Below, piece after piece: positions 9,512 to 18,304 of a DNA stretch of 64,000 nucleotides (the first letter of the stretch is position 1; the number at the start of each line of letters is the position of its first letter). This stretch comes from Xanthobacter sp. NM-59. Lineage in GTDB: Bacteria; Pseudomonadota; Alphaproteobacteria; Rhizobiales; Xanthobacteraceae. Below the pieces are notes generated by a model. The model ran no database searches. It had not been told where the DNA came from and was given only the letters and a program-made list of their open reading frames with translations. The stretch covers positions 62,001 to 126,000 of the forward strand of contig NZ_JACBFQ010000009.1 in NCBI RefSeq assembly GCF_021401125.1, given 5' to 3'. The position numbers and the translations under genes are program-made.

Positions 9512-9954
9512 GAGGTGAGCTCCTGCAGCAGCGCCGCCTCCAGCTTGGACAGGCCGCGCACCATGACCGCGAGTTCCTCGTCGGAGAGATCGGCAAAGAA
9601 CCGGTCGCGCAGCGTGGCCACCGTGGCCTCGATCTGCTCCACCTGCGCCGCCCCGCGCGGGGTGAGGCTGAGCAGCTTGGCCCTCCGGTCAGCAGGATCC
9701 TCGCGCCGCGACACCAGCCCTTCGGCCAGCAACGTGTCGACGATGCGCACCAGCGAGGGGCCTTCCAGCCCCAGCTCTTCGGCAATGGCGCCCTGGCGCA
9801 GCTCTCCACCCAGGCGGGCCAGCACCAGCAGCGGCAGCGCGGTGGCCTGGGACATGCCCCTTTCCCCCAACGCCTGGTCGATGGCGCGACGCCAATAGCG
9901 CGCCACCCGCGCCACCAGCTGACCAAGGATGTGACGTTCAAAGGAAGTAGGCAT
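9508..9954 (-). CDS. MarR-family transcriptional regulator
   Basis: Protein of 148 residues with the MarR winged-helix fold. The recognition region reads ELRQGAIAEELGLEGPSLVRIVDTLLAEGLV, followed by the wing SRREDPADRRAKLLSLTPRG, which carries the family D-x-R-x-x motif. The N- and C-terminal helices form the dimer interface. It is the first gene of the efflux operon and overlaps the FUSC gene by four bases, so it probably represses its own operon and is released by the exported aromatic acids. A candidate operator lies immediately upstream. Confidence 0.92.
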   Translation of the reverse strand: MPTSFERHILGQLVARVARYWRRAIDQALGERGMSQATALPLLVLARLGGELRQGAIAEELGLEGPSLVRIVDTLLAEGLVSRREDPADRRAKLLSLTPRGAAQVEQIEATVATLRDRFFADLSDEELAVMVRGLSKLEAALLQELTS

Positions 9955-9959
9955 GCCTT

Positions 9960-9986
9960 ATGTCTAACATCACAATAGATAACATG
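9960..9986. promoter_or_regulatory. Candidate MarR operator/promoter of the efflux operon
   Basis: This AT-rich segment sits directly upstream of the marR start in an otherwise very GC-rich context. Read on the minus strand it carries two copies of ATGTTA thirteen bases apart (ATGTTATCTAT and ATGTTAGACAT). The second forms an inverted repeat, ATGT-N3-ACAT in plus-strand sense. A TTGCAT element lies further upstream. Position and repeats fit autorepression by MarR. This is inference from sequence only. Confidence 0.45.
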
Positions 9987-10124
9987 CAATATATTAAGCC
10001 GCAAACCATTACGCGGGGCGCTCCGGCCCCGCAGCCTTGGCCGGCTGAGGGCCGAAAAGGCCAGCCGCGCGGGCAACGCCCGCCGTTGGCACTCCATGAT
10101 CGCTCATGGCGCGACGCCCGCGCC

Positions 10125-11162
10125 TCAGCCGCCGCGCCGGCCCTTTTCCCGCCAGGCTTTGGGGGAAACACCAAAGGCGCGCTTGAAGGCGGTGGAGAAA
10201 TTGGCCGCCGAACCATAGCCCGCCACGAAAGCGGCCTGGGCCACTGTGAGCCCCTCAGCGGCGAGGCCGTCGCGGGCCATCTCCAGCTTGCGGCGGCGGA
10301 CATATTCGAACACCGTGCTGCCGAACGCGCCGCGAAAGGCCCGCTGGAGCGAATTGATGCTCATGCCCGCCTCGCGGGCGATCTCCTCCAAGCTCATCTC
10401 GCGCTGAAGGTGGGCTTCGATGAAGTCGTGTACCGCCCACATGCGCTCACGCTCGCGCGGACGCAGCGCGGCCGGCGCCTCGCCCTCACTACCCGCATCG
10501 AGCAGGCCCAAAGCGCCGACCGCGAGCTCCATGGCCCGGCTTTCCGCATAAAGGCCGGCCAGCAGCGGGCCATAGGGAGGCGGCGCCAGGATCTGTTCGG
10601 CCAGAGCGGTCATGTGGGCGGAGGGGCGCCAGCGGGCATTGGCCCGGTGGTCGCGGGAGAAGGCCATCACCGCTTGGTGGCGCCGGTCATCATGTTCCTC
10701 GCGCTCCAGCCAGCCGGCGGGCAGGAAGACATTCACCTTGCGCACGCGCGCCCCGCGCCGGCCCTGGCGCACGAACAAATCGGGCTCGGCCCGGGCCATC
10801 AGCACCCCTTCGGCCCCCTCCGGCGTGCCCAGATGCAGCGGGCGGCCGCCCAGGAAGATGTCCGCCTCCCCCGCCAGGAACACGGAGATGGTGAGTCCCG
10901 CCCCATGCACGACGCGGGTGGTGGCATCGTGCAGGTCGGTGGCGTCGGTGGCGTGCAGCACCAGCCCGCTGCGCAGCGAACTGAGCACATAGCGCCCCCG
11001 CAGCAATGCGCCATCGGCCCCGAGGCGCGGCGTGACGAGGTGAAACCCCTGCTGCCCCGCGCCGCGGGATAAAGCGGCGATGTCGCGGGAGCGCACCAGG
11101 GCGCCACGCGGCGCGCCCTCGGCCGCGTCCGTCGATGGCGGAAGCGCATCGGAATGGGTCAT
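10125..11162 (-). CDS. AraC-family regulator of the siderophore receptor cluster
   Basis: Protein of 345 residues. The C-terminal ~100 residues form the two-helix-turn-helix AraC domain: MSLEEIAREAGMSINSLQRA, then VAQAAFVAGYGSAANFSTAF with the final FGVSPKAWR. The N-terminal ~230 residues are a ligand-sensing region like that of PchR/AlcR-type siderophore regulators (VLSSLRSGLVLHATDATDLHD). It is divergent from the TonB receptor across a 300-bp region. It therefore probably activates the receptor-esterase-reductase operon when the cognate ferric siderophore is present. The ligand is unknown. Confidence 0.9.
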   Translation of the reverse strand: MTHSDALPPSTDAAEGAPRGALVRSRDIAALSRGAGQQGFHLVTPRLGADGALLRGRYVLSSLRSGLVLHATDATDLHDATTRVVHGAGLTISVFLAGEADIFLGGRPLHLGTPEGAEGVLMARAEPDLFVRQGRRGARVRKVNVFLPAGWLEREEHDDRRHQAVMAFSRDHRANARWRPSAHMTALAEQILAPPPYGPLLAGLYAESRAMELAVGALGLLDAGSEGEAPAALRPRERERMWAVHDFIEAHLQREMSLEEIAREAGMSINSLQRAFRGAFGSTVFEYVRRRKLEMARDGLAAEGLTVAQAAFVAGYGSAANFSTAFKRAFGVSPKAWREKGRRGG

Positions 11163-11462
11163 GGATCATGAACAGAGCGCAAGCGGCACGCTGTCAAGCA
11201 CCAGAAGGCCGATTTAAATTTAGTATTATTCCAGATTAGGCCAATTCTTTGCCCAACCCATACGAAAGACGATGTTCAAACCGTTCCAGGTTTAAACAGA
11301 TGGGGATTTTGCAAACGAATTATACGATCCCACAAAGGCATTCGTACTGGAGAAGACACGGAGCCGTCCGTTAAGAAAGAACCACCAGCCGGGGCCAGCC
11401 ACACGCAAGTCAGCGCCACGCCCGGCGCAACTTGAACGATATTCGCCACCTGCGGGGATTTC
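11163..11462. other. Control region between araC-type gene and TonB receptor
   Basis: This 300-bp divergent region is clearly more AT-rich than its surroundings. It holds an Irr-box-like 17-mer (11219-11235) and a short inverted repeat AAACC-N6-GGTTT (11278-11293). No open reading frame in it looks coding. Both promoters and the AraC-type activator site should lie here. Confidence 0.6.
11219..11235. promoter_or_regulatory. Irr-box-like iron control element
   Basis: The sequence TTTAGTATTATTCCAGA matches 11 of 14 defined positions of the alphaproteobacterial Irr/ICE palindrome (TTTAGAA-N3-TTCTAAA). It lies about 55 bp from the araC-type start and 230 bp from the receptor start. Irr control of siderophore uptake is established in rhizobia; the assignment here is by motif match only. 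Confidence 0.45.
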
Positions 11463-13700
11463 ATGATTGTATTGAAACGCCTGCCCGTGCTGCGGCTTCG
11501 CACGGGCCATTTCATGTCGGGCACCCTTTTGTCGGGCACCGCGGCGGCTTTTCTCGCCGCCACCCCGGCCGCCCGCGCCCAGGACGCGGCGGCGCGCGAC
11601 ATCCAGCTGGAGACCGTGCAGGTCCAGCAGGAAAAGAAGCTGCAGGAAGAGGTCTTTACCGAAGGGCTCGACACCTATACGGCGGCCATCACCACCATCG
11701 GCGTCGGCACCCCCACCAATGTACGCGAAATCCCCCAATCCATCTCCACGGTAACCAGCCAGCGCATCGCCGACGAGAATTTCAGCGAGCTCGAGGACGC
11801 CATGCGCCGGACCACCGGCATGGTGGTGCTCGCCAACGACCAGGGCCGCTCCTCCATCTTCTCCCGCGGCTTTGAGATCGACACCATGCTGGTGAACAAC
11901 CTGCCGGCGCCGCTCTCCTCCATCCTGGGCACCCAGCCGGACCTGTTCATCTTCGACCGCCTGGACGTGCTGAAGGGCCCAGCCGGCCTCTTTTACGGCG
12001 GCTCGGCTGGCAACAATGCGGGCCCGGGCGGCATCGTCAATGGCACGCTGAAGCCCGCGCTCGCCAAGCCCTTCATCAATTCCAACCTCAGCTACGGCTC
12101 GTGGGACTTCGTGCGCGCCGAGGTGGATGCGGGCGGCAAGCTGAACGAGGCGGGCACCGTGCGGGCACGCATCGGCGGCGCCTTCCAGGACCGCAACTCA
12201 TTCGTCGACATCAACGACAACCAGGTGTGGGTGGGCTATGGCGCCCTCGATTTCGACATCACCGAAAACACCACCCTATCGGTCTATGCCTGGCACCAGG
12301 AACGGGACATCACGCCCTTCAACGGCCTGCCCGCCATCAATCTGGGCAACGGCACCGGCCAGCTCCTGAACGTACCCCGCTCCACTTTCGTGGGCGCCAC
12401 CTGGAACCGCTTCAACAATGAAAGCACCGACTATCTGGTGGAGCTGAAGCACGATTTGGACAATGGCGGCGAGGCCAAGGCCTCCCTGCGCTATTCGGAT
12501 CGCGACATCGACTACAAGTACGCCTATGGCAAGACCGCCGTGAGCACCGCCGCCGCCACCTGGGGCGATATCGGCATGCAATATACGGCGGCGCAGGTCT
12601 CCCAGACCACGCTTTCCGGCGATGCCCATATCGCCACGCCCTTCACTTTGTTCGGGCAAGAGCACCAGATCACCGTCGGCGCGGATTTCCAGCTTCTGGA
12701 CCAGGACCAGTGGGCGCCCACCTCCACCGGCCTGTCCGACATCTACAATGTCTATCTGCCGAACCCCTATGCGGTGGCCGAGCCGCTCACGATCTATAAT
12801 CGCGAGAGCACCACCGACCCCGATCAATATGGCCTCTACGCCCAGACGCGCATCAACCCGCTCGATCAGGTGCATGTGCTGCTGGGCGGGCGCTTCTCCT
12901 GGTATGACGCCAATTCCACGGTGAACACCTTCACCACCTCGGGCCTCACCACCACCAGCTCGGACGTGGATATCGACGGCAAGTTCCTGCCCTATGCGGG
13001 CCTCGTCATCGACATGACGAAGGAAATTTCCGTCTATGCCAGCTACAGCGCCACCTTCACACCGCAGACCGAGCTGAACGCCGCCGGCGACGTGATCGAC
13101 CCGCGCCAGGGCTACCAGTATGAAGGCGGCGTGAAGGGTTCTTTCTTCGACGGCGCGCTCAATGCCTCCGCCGCCATGTTCCTGATCCGTGACGACAATC
13201 GCGCCCTCGCCACCAATGTTGCCAATGTCTATGTGGCCTCGGGCGAAGTCGAGGTCTCCGGCTGGGAGGCGGAGGTGAGCGGACGCCTCGCGCCCGGCTG
13301 GGACATTTATGCCGGCTATACCTACACCAACACCGAATACCTCACCGCCACCGCCGCCCAGCTCCAGGCCGGCTTCAGCACCTACACGCCGCGGCACAAT
13401 TACAACCTGTGGACCAAGTATGAGTTCCAGGAGGGCGCCCTGCGCGGCTTCCATGTGGCGGGCGGCCTGAAGATCCTCTCCAGCTTCTACACCCAGTCCG
13501 GCAATGTGAAGCTCACGGCAGACGGCTATACCCTGGTGGACCTGCAGGCTGGCTACAAGTTCAACGACAATTGGAAGGCCACCCTCACCGTCACCAACCT
13601 GCTGGACGAGGTCTATTACACCCGCATCGGATCTGTCTCGGTGTTCAACTTCTATGGCGAGCCGCGCGGCTATTGGCTCAAGGTGAGCGCGACCTATTGA
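11463..13700 (+). CDS. TonB-dependent ferric-siderophore receptor
   Basis: Outer-membrane receptor of 745 residues. The cleavable signal ends near the Ala-Arg-Ala around residue 40. A candidate TonB box (LETVQVQ) follows, then the plug domain (REIPQSISTVTSQRI, LDVLKGPAGLFYGG) and a 22-strand barrel with alternating aromatic pairs, ending in an aromatic residue (WLKVSATY). It lacks the extra N-terminal signalling domain of FecA-type receptors, so regulation is probably through the adjacent AraC protein rather than a sigma/anti-sigma pair. Its stop overlaps the esterase start by one base. The siderophore cannot be named from sequence. Confidence 0.93.
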   Translation: MIVLKRLPVLRLRTGHFMSGTLLSGTAAAFLAATPAARAQDAAARDIQLETVQVQQEKKLQEEVFTEGLDTYTAAITTIGVGTPTNVREIPQSISTVTSQRIADENFSELEDAMRRTTGMVVLANDQGRSSIFSRGFEIDTMLVNNLPAPLSSILGTQPDLFIFDRLDVLKGPAGLFYGGSAGNNAGPGGIVNGTLKPALAKPFINSNLSYGSWDFVRAEVDAGGKLNEAGTVRARIGGAFQDRNSFVDINDNQVWVGYGALDFDITENTTLSVYAWHQERDITPFNGLPAINLGNGTGQLLNVPRSTFVGATWNRFNNESTDYLVELKHDLDNGGEAKASLRYSDRDIDYKYAYGKTAVSTAAATWGDIGMQYTAAQVSQTTLSGDAHIATPFTLFGQEHQITVGADFQLLDQDQWAPTSTGLSDIYNVYLPNPYAVAEPLTIYNRESTTDPDQYGLYAQTRINPLDQVHVLLGGRFSWYDANSTVNTFTTSGLTTTSSDVDIDGKFLPYAGLVIDMTKEISVYASYSATFTPQTELNAAGDVIDPRQGYQYEGGVKGSFFDGALNASAAMFLIRDDNRALATNVANVYVASGEVEVSGWEAEVSGRLAPGWDIYAGYTYTNTEYLTATAAQLQAGFSTYTPRHNYNLWTKYEFQEGALRGFHVAGGLKILSSFYTQSGNVKLTADGYTLVDLQAGYKFNDNWKATLTVTNLLDEVYYTRIGSVSVFNFYGEPRGYWLKVSATY

Positions 13701-14653
13701 TGATCCGCCCCGCCTCCTCCCTCGCGCACGCCTGCGCCCTTCTGCTCACCCTCGCCGGGTTTCTCGGCGGGGGACGGATGGCGGCCGCCGGCCCCGTCAC
13801 CCTGCCCGGCACCGAAGAGCGGCTGGTGATCGCGAAGAGCGGCCTTGCCTACCGCATCTTCATCGCTTTGCCCCAGGAGCCACCGCCGCCCGAGGGCTAT
13901 CCGGTGCTCTATGTGCTGGACGGAAATGCGGTGGCGGGAACGCTGTCCGACTACGCGCGAACCCAGGCCCGCAGCCAGGGCGGGCTGATCCAGCCGGCCG
14001 TGCTGGTGGCCGTGGGCTACCCCGGCGACGCGCCCCACAACATGCGTCGGCGCGCACCGGACCTCACCCCGGCCCCCGCCCCTGCCGGCGACCGCTCCAC
14101 CTATCTGAAGCCCGAGGACACCGGCGCGGCCGACGCCTTCCTGTCCTTCCTGCTGGACGAGCTCAGGCCGTCCATCAACAAGGACTTCGCCGTCAATCCG
14201 GCGCGCCAGGGGCTGATGGGCCATTCCTTCGGCGGCCTGTTCACGCTCCATGTGCTGTTCACGCGGCCCGATGCCTTTTCCACCTACATCGCCGCCAGCC
14301 CCTCAATCTGGTGGGCCGACAACGCCATCCTGAAAGAGGAGGCGGCCTTCGCCGCGCACCCGCCCGCCGGCAAGCGCCGGCTGCTGCTCACGGTCGGCGG
14401 CCAGGAGCAGCAGCTGCATCCCGGGCTGGCCGATCTGCCCGAAGCGGAATCGGTCGCGAGGCGCCTGGCGGACCGCCGCATGGTGGATGCCGCGCGCGAA
14501 CTCTCCAGCCGGCTCGCAGCCTTGCCCGGGCAGCCGGCGAACGTCACTCTCGAGGTCTTCCCCGGCCAGACCCACGCCTCCGCCGCCCCCCATGCGCTGC
14601 TGGCGGGCCTGGAATTCTTTCTCGGCCCTCAGGCCAAGGACGGCGCGCCATGA
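13700..14653 (+). CDS. Exported alpha/beta esterase, IroE/Fes-like (siderophore hydrolase)
   Basis: Protein of 317 residues with a signal peptide (about residues 1-30) and an alpha/beta-hydrolase fold of the IroE/Fes-like esterase family. The nucleophile elbow GHSFGG places the catalytic serine at 176, and the candidate histidine is at 292 (GQTHASA). It has the family substrate-facing segment SPSIWW. It overlaps the receptor stop by one base and the reductase start by four, so the three are coupled. Predicted role: cleave the ferric siderophore ester backbone in the periplasm. The substrate is inferred from context. Confidence 0.85.
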   Translation: MIRPASSLAHACALLLTLAGFLGGGRMAAAGPVTLPGTEERLVIAKSGLAYRIFIALPQEPPPPEGYPVLYVLDGNAVAGTLSDYARTQARSQGGLIQPAVLVAVGYPGDAPHNMRRRAPDLTPAPAPAGDRSTYLKPEDTGAADAFLSFLLDELRPSINKDFAVNPARQGLMGHSFGGLFTLHVLFTRPDAFSTYIAASPSIWWADNAILKEEAAFAAHPPAGKRRLLLTVGGQEQQLHPGLADLPEAESVARRLADRRMVDAARELSSRLAALPGQPANVTLEVFPGQTHASAAPHALLAGLEFFLGPQAKDGAP

Positions 14654-15516
14654 CCGCCCCCCTTCACACGACATCGGCCGCCCCCGCCCGCTATCGGGGC
14701 ATGCGGGTGCTTGAAGTGCTGCGGGTGGAGGCGGTCACCGCGCACATGCAGCGGGTGGTGCTCGGCGGGCCCGAGATCGCAGGCTTCGGCACCGGCCCCA
14801 CCATCAAGCTGCTCATCCCGCCGGAGGGACTCGCGGAGCCGGAATGGCCGGTCGAGGGTCCCGATGGCCGCGCCATCTGGCCACCGGAGCCGCGCCGGCC
14901 GATTCCGCGCACCTATTCGGTGCGCCGGTTCGAGCCGCAGCGGGGCGAGCTCTGGGTGGATTTCGCGCTGCATGGCCATGACGGCCCGGCCGCGCGCTTC
15001 GTGCGGCGGGCGCGGCCCGGAGAGCGGATCGGCGTGGGGGGACCCGGTGGGCGTGTGCTGCCTGCGGCACAGACGGTGCTGCTGGCGGGTGACCTCAGCG
15101 GGCTGCCCTCCATCGCCGCGATCCTGGAGCGCCTGCCGCCCACCACCCACGGCTTCGCCTTCCTGGAGGTGCCGGACGCCAGGGATGAACAGGACATCGC
15201 CGCCCCGCCGGGCGTGCAGGTGCGCTACCTCCACCGCAACGGCGCGGAGCCCGGAACGACACGTCTGCTGGAAAATGCCGTCCGCGCCACCGACCTTCCC
15301 CCGGCCGGCGCCATGGCCGCCTGGGTGGCCGCGGAATCGGGCGCCGCGCGCGCGCTGCGTACTTATCTGCGGGACGAAAGGGGATTACCGCCCCGCGACC
15401 TGGTGGCGGTGGGCTATTGGAAGCGCGGCATGAGCGAGCCCGCCTACCATGCCGCGCACGACCATGACCGCGATTCGGACTACCACGAGGCGGCCCGCGA
15501 GGCCGGCGCCGCCTGA
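14650..15516 (+). CDS. Siderophore-interacting protein (FAD/NAD(P)H ferric-siderophore reductase)
   Basis: Protein of 288 residues of the SIP (ViuB/YqjH-like) branch of the ferredoxin-reductase superfamily. It is cytoplasmic, with no signal peptide. The FAD-binding motif PRTYSVRRF is followed by the GPGGR loop, then the nicotinamide-binding half (LLAGDLSGLPSIAAILERLP) and the family C-terminal VGYWKRGMSE. It releases iron by reduction inside the cell. It is the third gene of the receptor operon with an ATGA overlap. No siderophore ABC permease is encoded next to it. Confidence 0.93.
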   Translation: MTAPLHTTSAAPARYRGMRVLEVLRVEAVTAHMQRVVLGGPEIAGFGTGPTIKLLIPPEGLAEPEWPVEGPDGRAIWPPEPRRPIPRTYSVRRFEPQRGELWVDFALHGHDGPAARFVRRARPGERIGVGGPGGRVLPAAQTVLLAGDLSGLPSIAAILERLPPTTHGFAFLEVPDARDEQDIAAPPGVQVRYLHRNGAEPGTTRLLENAVRATDLPPAGAMAAWVAAESGAARALRTYLRDERGLPPRDLVAVGYWKRGMSEPAYHAAHDHDRDSDYHEAAREAGAA

Positions 15517-15561
15517 CGCCATGTGGGCAGGAGGCCCCGGCCGGAGCCGGAGCCTGCGCCC

Positions 15562-16881
15562 TCAATTGTCGTCGGCGTGGGGAACATCGTCCATGGAAAC
15601 GTTGGAGCAGCTATAGGCCCCCTCGGGCTCATCGAAGCCGGCATGGGTGAGGAAGTCGCAGCGCGAATTTTCCGCCGCCGCCAGCCACGACACCAGCCGG
15701 TGGTCGATGCCAGTGGCCATCGCCTCGTCGTCCACGGGCTTGAAGGCGTTGTCGGCGGGCATCTGGGCGCCCGCCTTCTTCGCCGTCTTCAGGTCCGTCA
15801 CGGCGGGGATCAGGGAGATGGTGTCGGCCGCGTCGGTCGCGGTGATGACCGGTCGCACCGACAGGGTGAACTGGTCCCACCCGCCCCGCGCAAGGCGCGA
15901 GGCCTCCGATTCCGCCGTCACACGGGCGGAGAAGACCGGGCCGCCATCGGCGCCCTTGGCCACGCTCACGTCCGCCAGCTTGAACTTGCGGCCGCCGACG
16001 GCGCCGCCTTCCGCGCTGCCGCCGGAGTACAGACGATTGAGCATGCCTTCAAGGTAGCTCTTCAGCTTGGCATCGGAGAGCGTGCCGCCATCGCTGATCC
16101 TGGCGCGCGGCACCACGGCCAGGGCCATTTCGGTGCAGGCATTGGGCAAGGTCACCGCGGCCACCGCCGGCTCGGCCCGCAGTGCCTTCGCCGTGCTGGC
16201 CTCGGCCCCCACGGGCACGGCCACGTCGATGGCGATGTCGTCGCCGTCATAGGCCGCGAGGCGCAGCCGGCTCCACACATCCTTCAGCTTCGCCCTCACC
16301 GCCCCATGGGACAGGCTGGTGGCCGACACGTCGAGATCGGCCAGGGCCGCGGGCGGCGTGGCCATGGACTTCAGCGACTGCGAGCGCAGCACCACGGAAA
16401 GGCCGCCATAAACCTGCCCGCACCAGTCATCCCCCATGTGCTGCACTGCCAGAGCCGCGCTGGAGAATCCGGCGGCGGGGCGGAAGAAGGAGACCCGGTC
16501 CAGATCGCCCACTGCCAGCGTCTCGTCCCACACCTGCTGGATGCCGCGCTCATCCTCGCTGAAGCTCAACGTGTAGGCGTCCGCGCCGCTCCCCACGGTC
16601 AGCTTCAGCGTGCCGTCGGCCAGGGTGCCGGTGATGGGCAGAGCGGGGCGCGGATCGCCCGCGGGCGCGGCCAGCGTTCCGGTAACCTTGCCGCCATTGA
16701 TGTCGAGGGTGGCGATGGCGGCGCGATACGGCTCGAAGAAGGGCAGCCCCAGCGTCATGTACTGTTCCGCGGCACTGGCGCCGGAGCCCGGGGCCGCGAT
16801 TCCGAGGGCGAGCATGAACGCTCCAAGGCCCAGGCCGTGGGCGCGTGGCGGAAAACGATGGGGCTTGAAGCATCCCGACAT
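15562..16881 (-). CDS. Secreted protein of unknown function
   Basis: Protein of 439 residues that I do not recognise. It has an N-terminal export signal (hydrophobic stretch about residues 16-36, cleavage likely near SGASAAEQ). The mature part is rich in Ala, Gly, Asp and beta-prone segments, with no repeats and no second membrane helix. Cysteines at scattered positions (DDWCGQVY, PNACTEMA, SRCDFLTH, YSCSNVS) suggest disulphides in the periplasm. The start has a good ribosome site (GGGAAGG). It stands alone, convergent with the siderophore reductase and divergent from a hydrolase, so context gives no function. Confidence 0.8.
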   Translation of the reverse strand: MSGCFKPHRFPPRAHGLGLGAFMLALGIAAPGSGASAAEQYMTLGLPFFEPYRAAIATLDINGGKVTGTLAAPAGDPRPALPITGTLADGTLKLTVGSGADAYTLSFSEDERGIQQVWDETLAVGDLDRVSFFRPAAGFSSAALAVQHMGDDWCGQVYGGLSVVLRSQSLKSMATPPAALADLDVSATSLSHGAVRAKLKDVWSRLRLAAYDGDDIAIDVAVPVGAEASTAKALRAEPAVAAVTLPNACTEMALAVVPRARISDGGTLSDAKLKSYLEGMLNRLYSGGSAEGGAVGGRKFKLADVSVAKGADGGPVFSARVTAESEASRLARGGWDQFTLSVRPVITATDAADTISLIPAVTDLKTAKKAGAQMPADNAFKPVDDEAMATGIDHRLVSWLAAAENSRCDFLTHAGFDEPEGAYSCSNVSMDDVPHADDN

Positions 16882-17170
16882 GATGAGATTCCTTCCCGGA
16901 CTCGGGACAGCCGCAGAGCGACCGGGCGCAAGCCGTGGGTCCGCCCGCAGGGCGCGAGTTCCTTCTTCCTGCTAGAAATGGGTTGCGGATGCTTTAATGC
17001 ACCCGCCTCGCGGGGCTGCCCGCCGGCGCTGTCCGCAGGCGAATTTGCGGCTCATGCCATCCCGCCATTTTCCACCGGCGCCCAGCGTGCGCTCCCGCGC
17101 CGAGGTGGCCGGAGCGCGGTACCAGGGGGCAACTCCACCGCCTTTGGTATAAGCTGCCCATCCTTCCGAG

Positions 17171-18061
17171 ATGCCGCGAGCCTTCCCCATGACCGCCTTC
17201 GTGAACGCCACCCCGGACACCGCGCCGAGCCTTGTGCCCCGCCCGGCCCACGCCTTTCGCGTCACCACGCCCGACGGGCTTTCCATCAAGGTTCAGGAAT
17301 GGGGCACGCGTGAGGGGCCGGAGCTGCTGTTCATCCACGGCTTCTCCCATTGCGGCATGGTCTGGATGAACCAGCTGAACGCGCCGGAGCTGGCCCATTG
17401 CCGGCTCGTGGCCTACGACTTTCGCGGCCACGGCGCCTCCGACAAACCGTTGGAGCCGGACTATTACAAGGACCAGCAGCGATGGGCCGGGGAGTTGGCC
17501 GCCGTGATCGCCCAGAGCGGGCTCAAGCGCCCCATCCTCGTGGGATGGTCCTATGCCGGGCGGATCATCGGCGACTATCTGGCCGCGCACGGCAGTTCCG
17601 CCCTCGGCGGCATCGTGTTCGTGGATGCGGCCACCGCCAATGCCCGGGAATTCTACGGCACCTGCAATCGCCTGATGCGGCGCATGTGCTCACCCGATCT
17701 CGCCGAGAATATCGCCGCCACCCGCACCTTCGTGCGCCGCTGCTTCGCCGGCGCGCAGCCCCAGGACCTAGTCGAAACCCTCATCGGCTTCAACATGGTG
17801 GTGCCCGCCGAAGTGCGCGCCGCCCTGTTCGACCGGGCCGCGGAATATGAGGATGTACTGCGCGGCCTCTCGCTGCCGGTCCTGGTGGCCCAGGGCGAGC
17901 GGGACGAGGTGGTGGCCCCCGCCATGGCCCGCCATATCGCCGCGACTGTGCCCGGCGCCCGCCTTGCCCTTTATCCGGAAGCAGGCCATGCCCCGTTCCT
18001 GGAAGCGAGCGCGGCCTTCAATGCCGACCTCGCCTCCTTCGTTCACGTCGTCGGGCGCTGA
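17171..18061 (+). CDS. Alpha/beta-fold hydrolase
   Basis: Protein of 296 residues with no signal peptide. It shows the oxyanion motif FIHGFSHCG, the nucleophile elbow GWSYAG with Ser127, an acid in QGERDEVVAP and the late histidine in EAGHAPFLE, so the triad is complete. It belongs to the broad haloperoxidase/epoxide-hydrolase-like group; the substrate cannot be assigned. The start is uncertain: neither the ATG at 17171 nor the in-frame ATG at 17189 has a clear ribosome site. It is a single gene. Confidence 0.85.
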   Translation: MPRAFPMTAFVNATPDTAPSLVPRPAHAFRVTTPDGLSIKVQEWGTREGPELLFIHGFSHCGMVWMNQLNAPELAHCRLVAYDFRGHGASDKPLEPDYYKDQQRWAGELAAVIAQSGLKRPILVGWSYAGRIIGDYLAAHGSSALGGIVFVDAATANAREFYGTCNRLMRRMCSPDLAENIAATRTFVRRCFAGAQPQDLVETLIGFNMVVPAEVRAALFDRAAEYEDVLRGLSLPVLVAQGERDEVVAPAMARHIAATVPGARLALYPEAGHAPFLEASAAFNADLASFVHVVGR

Positions 18062-18304
18062 GCGCCACCTGAGGCTGAACCCCGCTGCGGCGCAACGAAA
18101 GCGTGGCTTTGGGAACGCACGACCGAAAAAAGTATGCCGCACCCCGCTGCAGCGGGAACCCAAGGGCCACAAAGCGGTTGCGGTCATGTCCGTTTGTGGC
18201 GAAAAAATGGATGCCGCTGGTGCGGGGCGGCGCGTATCGCATGCGTTGTTATCCACCGGTCCAGTATGTCCCCGACTGAGACCGACGACACGAGACCGAG
18301 CGCC

